Shown here: positions 20,543 through 28,531 of the stretch, in pieces
Layout: every line of letters begins with the position of its first letter
Numbering within the stretch: position 1 is the first letter of the stretch
Source: Archangium sp.
Lineage (GTDB): Bacteria; Myxococcota; Myxococcia; Myxococcales; Myxococcaceae
Reading direction: 5' to 3'
NCBI GenBank assembly: GCA_030695565.1
Contig: JAUYRZ010000007.1
Coordinates: 1 to 64,000 of the forward strand
DNA length: 64,000 bases
Program-made: the position numbers and the translations under genes
Notes under the pieces: generated by a model
Database searches by the model: none
Told to the model about the DNA's origin: nothing
The model's input: only the letters and a program-made list of their open reading frames with translations

Positions 20543-21522
20543 CAGACGCTCGCGATGAAGCCGGCGAAGATGACCGTCACCAGCACGGGGAAGATCCACC
20601 GAGAGGCGAGGTCGAGCTTGAGCGCCGCTTCTGGCTTGCCGTTGCCGTCGAGGATGAACGCGATGAACGTCTGCGCCAGCGTCAGAAAGAGCAGCACGTA
20701 GGTGGCGATGAAGAACTTGTCTGAGAGAACGAGGTAGCCGATCTCCGGCATGTTCTGGCTGACGGCCACGTTGTACGCCATGCACGAGAGCAGCGCGGTC
20801 ATCGCCACCGACGCGGCGGTGTCGAGCTGGTTGGGCGGCAGGAAGAACACCAGGTACGCCATCAGCAAGATGATCAGCAGCGGGATGAGGATCTTGAACG
20901 CGTACGACCAGTACTCGCGCACGAAGCTCACCTTGAGCGTGTACCGCGAGTAGTGCGTGCCGGCCGGGTTGCGGGTGGGGTCACCGAAGCTGGTGGGGTA
21001 CTTCGATTCGTAGATGTCGCGGTCGACGCGCGCGAGCGTGTAGTCGGGGATGCTCAAGGTCGGGCTCAGGCCCCAGCGCAGTTCGGGCGCGCCGCTCTTC
21101 TCGTAGCTGATCTTGTCGTCGACGAAGGTCATCTCCTCCAGCTCGAGCTGCGCGTTCTCGACGGTGATGGGGAGCACCTGCGTGTCGAACGGATAGTTCT
21201 TCAGGTCGGGCACGAAGAAGAAGGTGCCGGTGACGCGGTAGCAGATGTACCGCTCCGTCCCGATCACCTTGTCGTCGACGAGGTCCTTCGAGTCGAACTT
21301 GCCGTTCACCGGCTCGAGCTTCTCCACGATCTCCTTCGCGCGCGCCTCGTCGCCCACCGGGAACCGCAGCCACAGGTAGAGGTCGGCGTAGAAGCTCTCG
21401 GTGCGCGCGTCGACCGCACGCAGCTGCACCACGTGCATGCCGATGTGCACCGGCGTCGCTTCGGCTCCCGCCGCGAACGAGGAGAGCACGACGGCAAGGC
21501 AGCAAAGTCTGTGTGCGATCAA
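20542..21522 (-). CDS. Pentameric ligand-gated ion channel homologue (prokaryotic Cys-loop family)
   Basis: 326 residues. Signal peptide (about 1-22), then a beta-rich extracellular domain with the family core YPFDTQVLPI (residues 110-119, the FPFD.Q motif), then four membrane helices: M1 about 205-228 (KILIPLLIILLMAYLVFFL), M2 about 234-256 (TAASVAMTALLSCMAYNVA), M3 about 262-290, M4 about 307-325. The Cys pair of animal receptors is absent and the M3-M4 loop is very short, as in GLIC and ELIC. The ligand is unknown. Translationally coupled to the porin, which suggests the channel senses or passes a solute entering the periplasm (inference). Confidence 0.88.
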   Translation of the reverse strand: MIAHRLCCLAVVLSSFAAGAEATPVHIGMHVVQLRAVDARTESFYADLYLWLRFPVGDEARAKEIVEKLEPVNGKFDSKDLVDDKVIGTERYICYRVTGTFFFVPDLKNYPFDTQVLPITVENAQLELEEMTFVDDKISYEKSGAPELRWGLSPTLSIPDYTLARVDRDIYESKYPTSFGDPTRNPAGTHYSRYTLKVSFVREYWSYAFKILIPLLIILLMAYLVFFLPPNQLDTAASVAMTALLSCMAYNVAVSQNMPEIGYLVLSDKFFIATYVLLFLTLAQTFIAFILDGNGKPEAALKLDLASRWIFPVLVTVIFAGFIASV

Positions 21523-21641
21523 CGGCTTCCCGGGGGCAAGGAGACCTCAGCCCACACGGTGTTGAGGGCCCCCGCAACTATTCTTTCGAGGCCGGGTTCA
21601 TCAGGCAGGCCGGAACACGAACCCCTTGGAGATAAGAACCC

Positions 21642-22478
21642 ATGAAGATCCTTCGCAAGACGCTGCTCGCCCTGTCTCTCTCCGTTGGTGCCGTCGCGTG
21701 CCAGGGAGGGCAGATGACCGAAGAGGAGACCCTGGTCGGAGAAGCGAGCGCTGCGCTGACGGTGGCTGAGGAGTCGGGTGACGTCACCGCCGATGCGGTG
21801 GGCGGCGAGACGGCGACCGAACTGACGGCCAGTGGTGATGAGTCGGCGGTGTTGCCCCAGGCTCCGGATGGTGACGGCGTGTGCGATCTCGGTGCGCGGA
21901 AGGCGAGGGTGCTCGCTCGCTACGACGCCAACGGCGATGGCCGGCTCGGCCCGGTGGAGCGCGATGCGCTGCGAGACGATCTCCAGGCCCGCGTGGGTCA
22001 CCCGGTGGCGCTGCGTTTCGGCCTGATCCACCGCGCGCATGTGATCAAGCGCCTCCAGTGGGTGTTCGATACCAACCTCGATGGGTCGTTGTCGGCTGAC
22101 GAGCGCACGGCGATGGTGGATGCGCTCGAGGCGCGGTGTGAACGCCTTCGCGCGCAGGTCATCGAGCGTTTCGACGCGAACGCTGACGGCTCGCTGGATG
22201 CGACCGAGAAGCAGGCCGCGAAAGACGCGCTGGTCGCCCGCATTCAGGCGTTCCGCCAGCAGGTGCTCACGCAGTACGACGCCAACACCAACGGCGTGCT
22301 CGATGACGGTGAACGGCAGCAGCTGCGCAGCGATCGCATCGCGGCGTTCCAGGCCCGGCGCGCGGCGGTGGTGGCGCAGTTCGACGTGAACGACGACGGC
22401 ACCCTCGACGACGCCGAGAAGCGCGCGCTCAAGCAGGCCATCACCCAGCGCATCATCGAAGGCCGCGACGCCGAGTGA
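21642..22478 (+). CDS. EF-hand calcium-binding lipoprotein
   Basis: 278 residues, start preceded by GGAGA. Lipobox in SLSVGAVAC. After an acidic, Ala/Thr-rich spacer come five EF-hand-like loops: DANGDGRLGPVE, DTNLDGSLSADE, DANADGSLDATE, DANTNGVLDDGE and DVNDDGTLDDAE, each in a helical context. Several keep Asp at positions 1, 3 and 5, so Ca2+ binding is likely; the fourth has Asn at positions 3 and 5. A surface Ca2+ buffer or sensor is plausible. Divergent from the channel-porin operon with 119 bp between. Confidence 0.85.
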   Translation: MKILRKTLLALSLSVGAVACQGGQMTEEETLVGEASAALTVAEESGDVTADAVGGETATELTASGDESAVLPQAPDGDGVCDLGARKARVLARYDANGDGRLGPVERDALRDDLQARVGHPVALRFGLIHRAHVIKRLQWVFDTNLDGSLSADERTAMVDALEARCERLRAQVIERFDANADGSLDATEKQAAKDALVARIQAFRQQVLTQYDANTNGVLDDGERQQLRSDRIAAFQARRAAVVAQFDVNDDGTLDDAEKRALKQAITQRIIEGRDAE

Positions 22479-22490
22479 TTCGAGCTGAAC

Positions 22491-22526
22491 TCCCTCTCCC
22501 TTCGGGAGAGGTCTGGGGTGAGGGGC
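22491..22526. repeat. REP-like palindromic repeat, copy 2
   Basis: TCCCTCTCCC-TTC-GGGAGAGG followed by TCTGGGGTGAGGGG, in the gap between the converging EF-hand and ceramidase-like genes. The perfect 7-bp stem (22494-22500/22504-22510) could also act as a bidirectional terminator. Confidence 0.7.
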
Positions 22527-22578
22527 CCCATCGCTCACACACCCCGTAGCGCAACACGCGCGGGTGGGCCTCGGGCGA

Positions 22579-24531
22579 TCAAGGCACGTTCAACTCGAAC
22601 CGCCCCTTGCCCTCGTGGTGATCAAGCACCACGACCAACTTCCGCCCCGCGTAGTCCGCCCAGTCGGCCACCTCGACCGACCACCACAGAGCGCCATCGA
22701 ACTCATCGAGCAGCACGTGCGGTTCAATCGCCACCTGCTGCCCGCCGAGCGTCTCGAGCCGCAGCCAATCACCCCACTCGAACATCGGCACCGGCGCGTT
22801 CGCGTTCCACGTCAGCCCACCGGAAATGCGCAGCTTCGCCCGCAGCACCTGCAGCTTCGGCGCCTGCCGCATCGGCCCGCCCACCCGCACGTAGTTCGCG
22901 AGCCGCCGCCGCTTCGTCCCCGTGAACGGCTCGACCACGAAGCGGGCCAGCCCCGACGGAACCACCGGGGCCGCCCTGGCCAGCTTCTCCACCGCCTGAT
23001 GCACCCACCGCTCGGTGTACCGCCCCCACAACGTGCTCGCGCCCTCGTAGTGCTGCAGCTCGTACTCTCGGCCGCTGGTGAAGTACCCGGAGTAGTCCCC
23101 GCACGTACCCGCGATGATCACCTGCTTCACGCCGCTGCTCGCCTGAATGATCAGCTCACTGAGCCGATGCGCCATCCACGTGGTCGGCTCGCCGGACAAG
23201 CCCATCAGCGCCACGTCGCCCACCTGCACCAGACGCAGCGGCAGCTTCTCAGGCTGATACTGCAGCACGTCGAGCACGGGCTGGATGATGGCCATGCCCA
23301 GGTCGTCATCGACCTTCGGCCAGTGCGGATCATTCGCGTTCGCCGAGTCGTCATCGCGCAGCCCCTCAGACAAGTAGCCCGGGCCCAGCTCGGAACCGGC
23401 CAACGTCGACGCTCCGATGCGCGCTTCATCAGGCAACCGTGCGGGGCCGCGATCGGTGGGCACGGTCGCTCCCCGAATCTGCGCTTCGATGAAACGTACG
23501 CTCAAGCGGGGCTGGGTGGCGTTCTTCGCGGCGAGCTCGAAGGCCTCGACCAGGGCCGCACCGAGTCGCGCACCGTGATGCTTCACCAACACCACGTTGT
23601 CCGGCAGCGAGCCGCGTTTGCGGATCAGCTCCGACAGCGTCATTCCGGGAGGGCGGGGATCCACGTCGCCGATCGCCCCTGCGCTGAGCCCGATGACCGG
23701 CCGCACACCCGTGCGTGAGTACATCAGCGCCTCAGCCGACTGTTGCGCGGCCCCAAACCAATCACTGCCGAGCGCACCATGTTCACGAGCGAGCATCGAC
23801 GCGTGACCTGCGAACGTCGCGAAGGCACCGATGGGCGTGCCGTCGAGTGCACTCGCCGCGAGCACCTGCAGCCGTGGGTCGACACAGAGCCGCTCGAGCT
23901 CTCTGACCTCAGGCGGCGCATTGCGCAGCGTCGTCATGCGCGCGCGGACCTCCGACTCCGGCTGGCCCTGAAAGTTGTTCATCGCGGCCTCGAGGCTGCG
24001 ATTGACCGTCCAATTCCACACCGGCACCACGCCATGGCCCACGCGGGCAGGCCGCAGCACGGCGCAGGCCTGCTTCACCGCCGCCGCGATGCGCTCGGAG
24101 AGATCCTCCGCCAGCTCCCGATGAAAGCCGCGCACCCAGGGATAGCTGGTGCAGAACGCGTCGTAATACGGCGCTGCGTACAGGTTGCCGGGCCCCGCGT
24201 GGTTGTGCGCACCGGCCAGCACCACCCGGCCCACGTGGAGACCCTCACTCGCCGTGAGCACCGCCACCCGCTCCGCCAGGTAGCGGCTGCCCGCGTGGAG
24301 ATCGGCCGCGATCAACGCGATGCGCTCACCTTCACCGTCATCGAGCACCAGCACGCGCGCGAAGAGCCGGCTGACGAAGTTCACCGCGCGGCGCGGCGTG
24401 AGCCCCGGGCCCCAGCCGGCAGTCCACGTGCCCATCGGAGGCGTGATGTCGGTGATCGCCGCAGCGGCACGAAAGCCCAGGCCGGTGGGGATCGCCGCGG
24501 GCTCCGGCCGTGAAAACTCGATGACATCCAT
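22579..24531 (-). CDS. Neutral/alkaline ceramidase-like protein
   Basis: 650 residues from the internal ATG at 24531; a longer frame begins at 24588 but collides with the divergent start. Family features: AAAAITDITPPMGTWTAGWG near the N terminus, DDGEGERIALIAADLHAGS, and VVLAGAHNHAGPGNLY with the metal-binding H.H context. Later come ATFAGHASML, the GLSAGAIGDVDPRP catalytic-loop region and VIIAGTCGDYSGYFTSGREYE. Neutral ceramidases hydrolyse the amide of ceramide. Myxobacteria make ceramide-type lipids, so remodelling of their own lipids or attack on prey lipids are both possible. No signal peptide is evident with either start, which is unusual. Confidence 0.8.
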   Translation of the reverse strand: MDVIEFSRPEPAAIPTGLGFRAAAAITDITPPMGTWTAGWGPGLTPRRAVNFVSRLFARVLVLDDGEGERIALIAADLHAGSRYLAERVAVLTASEGLHVGRVVLAGAHNHAGPGNLYAAPYYDAFCTSYPWVRGFHRELAEDLSERIAAAVKQACAVLRPARVGHGVVPVWNWTVNRSLEAAMNNFQGQPESEVRARMTTLRNAPPEVRELERLCVDPRLQVLAASALDGTPIGAFATFAGHASMLAREHGALGSDWFGAAQQSAEALMYSRTGVRPVIGLSAGAIGDVDPRPPGMTLSELIRKRGSLPDNVVLVKHHGARLGAALVEAFELAAKNATQPRLSVRFIEAQIRGATVPTDRGPARLPDEARIGASTLAGSELGPGYLSEGLRDDDSANANDPHWPKVDDDLGMAIIQPVLDVLQYQPEKLPLRLVQVGDVALMGLSGEPTTWMAHRLSELIIQASSGVKQVIIAGTCGDYSGYFTSGREYELQHYEGASTLWGRYTERWVHQAVEKLARAAPVVPSGLARFVVEPFTGTKRRRLANYVRVGGPMRQAPKLQVLRAKLRISGGLTWNANAPVPMFEWGDWLRLETLGGQQVAIEPHVLLDEFDGALWWSVEVADWADYAGRKLVVVLDHHEGKGRFELNVP

Positions 24532-24586
24532 GTGAAGCGGGAGCTTTACAAATCCGCCTGCGAATCGCTCATGCTGTTCGCCTTCC

Positions 24587-25093
24587 ATGAGTGACGAAGC
24601 GTCGACGCAGAAGCTGAGTGAACACCGCCGCCGTCAGGCCGAGCTGAAGGCCGAGGTGCGAAAGCTCGAGTCGCAAGTCAGCCTGCTCGAGAAGCAGCTC
24701 GAGGCGCGTGACGACGCTGCCGTGCGCGCGAAGCGGGAGAAGTCAGAGGAGAACCTCGCCGCGGCGAACGAAGAGCTCCTGCGCGTGACCGATGCACTCG
24801 AAGGCACCGAAGCCGCGCGTGCTGACGCCGCCGCCACCATCGAAGCGCTGGAGCAGCTGGTCGACTCGTTCTCCACCGTGACGAAGGGCGTGCCTGAGTT
24901 GGTCGAGGTGCTCAGCGCGATGCGCCTGTGCGTGGGAGCGCTCGCCACCGCGCGCCGCCTCGAGCGGACTCAGGAGTCGCTGCAGGAAGCCAAAGACATC
25001 TCAGCTGCGCTCACTCAGGCGCTCATGCTGCTGGCCAACACGCTCGCATCGCAAGCCGGCCGCGCCGCCCTCGCTGCGCCCCGCACCTCGTGA
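24587..25093 (+). CDS. Coiled-coil hypothetical protein
   Basis: 168 residues, almost entirely helical. A heptad-rich first two thirds (RRRQAELKAEVRKLESQVSL, then KREKSEENLAAANEELLRVT) is followed by a more hydrophobic C-terminal helix (AALTQALMLLANTLASQ). No domain recognised. Its ATG and the longest ceramidase start share the palindrome CATG, one reason to prefer the shorter ceramidase start. Confidence 0.7.
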   Translation: MSDEASTQKLSEHRRRQAELKAEVRKLESQVSLLEKQLEARDDAAVRAKREKSEENLAAANEELLRVTDALEGTEAARADAAATIEALEQLVDSFSTVTKGVPELVEVLSAMRLCVGALATARRLERTQESLQEAKDISAALTQALMLLANTLASQAGRAALAAPRTS

Positions 25094-25204
25094 AGAACAA
25101 GCCACACCTTTCCCACGACAGAGGTGGCCGAACCCCTCGGCGTCGCCCGCGGGAGAATGGAGCCCTCGACGGTGTGTTTGAAGACGAGTCGGCGGGTCAT
25201 CTGA

Positions 25205-26569
25205 CTACGGCACCACACCGATGGTGCCGAGGATCTGCGCGTTCCCGGTGCCGCCGGCCGGCGTGCTCGACACGTCGGTGAGCCCGCCATCGGTCTCGAA
25301 CTGCAGCTGTCTGATGGCGTCGAGCTCGGCCACCAGCATGCGCCCGGTGAGCGGACCCCGTTCGATCATCACCGGCGCCGTCGGCAGTTGCGGCCTGCCG
25401 AAAGTGTACGGAATCGGCGGCGAGACGGTGAAGACGGTGCCCGTGGTGTCCCAGGTGAGCTTGCGAAAATGATCGGAGCCATCGGTGTTCACCACGAGGC
25501 CCAGGTCGGCGAACGGCGAGAAGGTCACCGACACTGGATTGTTCGTGCTCACGACTTGTTTGGTGGTGAGCACGTTGCCTGCGCGCTCGAAGAAGGCGAT
25601 GCGGTTGCCCGCCGCGAACCCGGTGTCGGGCAAGGCCACGAAGCGCTGGTCGCGCGAGACGGAGATGGTGGGCGCGATCGCGTTGCGATCGGGGAACCCG
25701 GTGGTGCTGGTGCGCACCGTGGGCACCGGCTGCGACACGTCGACCACGTGCAGGTCTTGCATCATCGGCGTGGTGGGCAGGCTTCGCGCCGCGACCAGCA
25801 GCTGTTGGGCTGCGGGCAGGTACACCGCGGCCGAGGCGTTGTTGCCAGGCATCACGTATTGCTCGTTCGAGAGCGTGCCGTCGCAGGCGATGTCGATGGT
25901 GTACACGCCGCCGCCGTTGTTCAGGGTGTTGAAGTCGAGCACCCAGAGTCGATTGCCCGACGGCTGCATGAGCAACTTCCGGGCGTAGAAGTCTCCCCTG
26001 TAGCCCGCGTGCACGATGGTGACGTTCTGCTCGTCGAAGCGGAAGACGCCGATGGTGCCGTCATCTTGCGCGACGAGGCCGATGCGGCCGTCGGAGGTGA
26101 AGACGATGGGCGATGCGGGATCAGTCGAGCGGCCCATGCGGAAGAAGGGGCCGGTGGGGTTGAGCGTGCCGGTCGGGCTGAGCGTGAAGACCTCCCAGAG
26201 GTTGTCGCGGAAGCCGCCATCGTCAGGGAACGGGTGCGAGACCACCACGCGGCGCTCGGCGTTTGCAGAGACGGTGACGAAGAAGCAGCCGGCGTCTGCG
26301 ATGCCCGCGTCGGGGAGGGGGAGGCCTGCGTCCTGGCCGGCGTCGGGCACGCCTGAGTCCACGCCCGCGTCGACGGCGCCTCCGCCGCCTCCAGTCGCGC
26401 CTCCGCCTCCACCCCCGGTCGCGCCGCCGCCAACGCCTCCACCGAGGGCGCCCCCACCGGTGCCGCCGCCCACGCCCGCGTCGACGTCCATCAAGCGGGT
26501 GCCGCCGCAGCTGCAGCCAGCCGTGAAGAAGCTGAGAATGAACCCGACCACGAGATGCTTGCCGTTCAT
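25205..26569 (-). CDS. Lipoprotein with Gly-rich linker and propeller-like domain
   Basis: 454 residues from ATG 26569. Lipobox in ILSFFTAGC, then two Cys and a long low-complexity linker rich in GGG, AGV and PDAG. The C-terminal part of about 340 residues has repeated strand motifs (GRIGLVAQDDGTIGVFRFDE, NRLWVLDFNTLNNGGGVYTI, RMLVAELDAIRQLQF) like seven-bladed beta-propeller or lactonase-like folds. Probably displayed at the cell surface. No active site recognised. Confidence 0.72.
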   Translation of the reverse strand: MNGKHLVVGFILSFFTAGCSCGGTRLMDVDAGVGGGTGGGALGGGVGGGATGGGGGGATGGGGGAVDAGVDSGVPDAGQDAGLPLPDAGIADAGCFFVTVSANAERRVVVSHPFPDDGGFRDNLWEVFTLSPTGTLNPTGPFFRMGRSTDPASPIVFTSDGRIGLVAQDDGTIGVFRFDEQNVTIVHAGYRGDFYARKLLMQPSGNRLWVLDFNTLNNGGGVYTIDIACDGTLSNEQYVMPGNNASAAVYLPAAQQLLVAARSLPTTPMMQDLHVVDVSQPVPTVRTSTTGFPDRNAIAPTISVSRDQRFVALPDTGFAAGNRIAFFERAGNVLTTKQVVSTNNPVSVTFSPFADLGLVVNTDGSDHFRKLTWDTTGTVFTVSPPIPYTFGRPQLPTAPVMIERGPLTGRMLVAELDAIRQLQFETDGGLTDVSSTPAGGTGNAQILGTIGVVP

Positions 26570-26802
26570 GGCGCGCACCTTGCCATGGAAGCGCCGGCTT
26601 CGAGGAGCGCGGTGTTCTCGCGACCCGCCCCCACGCTTCTTGCCTGCGCGATGCTTCTCAGCACCAGCGCTGCGTCGACCCGTGCGCGCGCGCGGCCGAA
26701 GAGCGGGTGAAGCCGCCGCTCGCGTTCTTCCTCATCGCTGAGGTGCGTTGGAGGATGGCGCGGCGGTGATTGCCGATCGCCCCCCTCGAGCTCCGCTGAT
26801 CA

Positions 26803-28413
26803 TCACCGCGGCCGGTCGAGCAACACGCGCACGTGCTCGCGGAGCTGACTGGGCGTGAACGGCTTCGCGAGGAAGTCGACCCCCTCGTCCAGCACGCCAT
26901 GGTGAATGATGGTGTTCTCCGTGTACCCCGAGACGAACAGCACCCGGAGCGAGGGCTGAGCTCGCTGCAGGAGGTCGGCCAGTTGCCTGCCATTCATGCC
27001 CGGCATCACCACGTCTGAGAGCAGCAGGTCGAAGGAAGCGCCTGCCGCGACGGTGAGCGCCTCGTCAGGGCGGGCGGCGCCCGTCACCTGGTAGCCCACG
27101 TCGCGCAGGGCCCTCACCACGACGGCCCTGATCGTCTCGTCGTCTTCGACCACCAGGATCCGCTCGAAGCCGTTCGTCGCACGGCGCGTGGTGGGCTCGG
27201 CGGGCACGAGCGCGTCTTCAGCAGACTGCGAGCGCGGGAAGTACAGCTTGAAGGTCGTCCCCACGCCCAGCTCGCTGTACACCCAGACGTGACCGCCGCT
27301 CTGGCGCACGATGCCGTAGACGGTGGCGAGCCCGAGGCCCGTCCCCTGCCCATGCGCCTTGGTGGTGAAGAAGGGCTCGAAGATGTGGGGGAGCACCTCC
27401 GGCGAGATGCCAGCCCCCGTGTCGCTGATCACCAGCATCACGTGAGGGCCTGCCCGCATCTCGGGGCGCCGGGTCAGGTCGTCGGGCTCCAGCGTGACGT
27501 TCTCGGTCTCGATGGTCAGCTTGCCCCCGTTGGGCATCGCATCGCGCGCGTTCACCGCGAGGTTCAAGATGACCTGCTCGAGCTGCGTCGGGTCGAGGCG
27601 CACGGGCCACACCGCGGGCGTCAACCGGGTCGACAGCTCGACGTCTTCCCCGAGGGCGCGCTGCCAGAAGCGCACGCCGTTCGAGACGAACGCATTGAGC
27701 GAGATCGTCCTGGGTGAGATGACCCGCTTGCGGGCGAAGGCCAGGAGCTGGCTGGTCAGCTCTCGGGCGCGCTCGGCGGCGGCTCTGATCTCCCGCAGGT
27801 CGTCCAGAGCTTGAGGCCCCGAGGGCGCCGCTTCTTCGAGCACCTCGGCGTAGCTCATGATCACGGTGAGCACGTTGTTGAAGTCGTGGGCGATACCGCC
27901 CGCCAGGCGCCCGACGCTCTCGAGCTTCTGGGCCGCCAGGAAGCGCTCTTCGCTGGCCTTGAGGTCACGCTCGGCCTGCTCGCGCTCAGAGATGTCATTG
28001 ATGATCGCGACGAACACCCGGGTCTCGCCGTGGGAAACCAGCTGGAGGTGCACCTCCACCGGGTAGGTGGAGCCCGACGCCCTGCGGTGCACGGTCTTGA
28101 AGACCAGCTTCTCTCGTTCAGCGGCGAGCAGCGGTTTGACGAGCGCCCTGAAGGACGCCTGCGAGTGGTCGGGCTTCAAGTCGATGGGGGTCATCGCCCG
28201 CATCTGTTCGAGCGTGTAGCCCAGGTTCTTCAGCGCGCCGGCGTTGGCGTACTCGAAGCGCAGGCTCTCGAGCTCGAAGATGTAGATCTCGTTGAGGCTC
28301 CGATCGAGGATCTGCCACAGCCGCGCGCTCCCCACCGCTGCGTTCGCGACTCGAAGCTCTTCTTTCAGGCGGTGGATCTCGGCCTGCAACGCTTCCACGG
28401 AGGGGGTGCTCAT
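26803..28413 (-). CDS. PAS-containing hybrid histidine kinase with C-terminal receiver
   Basis: 536 residues. N-terminal coil (about 6-28), PAS domain (about 35-142, ending VAIINDISEREQAERDL), HisKA of the IAHDFNN type with His176 in GGIAHDFNNVLTVI, HATPase_c (NLAVNARDAMPNGG, DTGAGISPE, GQGTGLGLATVYGI), then a receiver with LVVEDDE and LLLSDVVMPGMNG (Asp about 466) and a late Lys (FLAKPFTP). No membrane helices, so cytoplasmic. It lies downstream of another hybrid kinase on the same strand, separated by 118 bp that contain a perfect dyad. Confidence 0.93.
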   Translation of the reverse strand: MSTPSVEALQAEIHRLKEELRVANAAVGSARLWQILDRSLNEIYIFELESLRFEYANAGALKNLGYTLEQMRAMTPIDLKPDHSQASFRALVKPLLAAEREKLVFKTVHRRASGSTYPVEVHLQLVSHGETRVFVAIINDISEREQAERDLKASEERFLAAQKLESVGRLAGGIAHDFNNVLTVIMSYAEVLEEAAPSGPQALDDLREIRAAAERARELTSQLLAFARKRVISPRTISLNAFVSNGVRFWQRALGEDVELSTRLTPAVWPVRLDPTQLEQVILNLAVNARDAMPNGGKLTIETENVTLEPDDLTRRPEMRAGPHVMLVISDTGAGISPEVLPHIFEPFFTTKAHGQGTGLGLATVYGIVRQSGGHVWVYSELGVGTTFKLYFPRSQSAEDALVPAEPTTRRATNGFERILVVEDDETIRAVVVRALRDVGYQVTGAARPDEALTVAAGASFDLLLSDVVMPGMNGRQLADLLQRAQPSLRVLFVSGYTENTIIHHGVLDEGVDFLAKPFTPSQLREHVRVLLDRPR

Positions 28414-28439
28414 ACACCCCCGATATTAGTCCGTCGCTC

Positions 28440-28466
28440 CCTGCCACGGTGATGAAGCGTGGCAGG
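28440..28466. promoter_or_regulatory. Perfect 9-bp dyad upstream of the PAS kinase
   Basis: CCTGCCACG (28440-28448) and CGTGGCAGG (28458-28466) with a 9-nt spacer, 27 bp upstream of the PAS-kinase start. There is no T-run, so it may be a regulator-binding site or a stabilising RNA hairpin between the two kinase genes rather than an intrinsic terminator. Confidence 0.5.
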
Positions 28467-28531
28467 CCTCGGTGCTTTCTGCTTCGGCTGGCAGGTGTTC
28501 GCCAGCGTCGAAATCAACGGCTGACGCGGGC

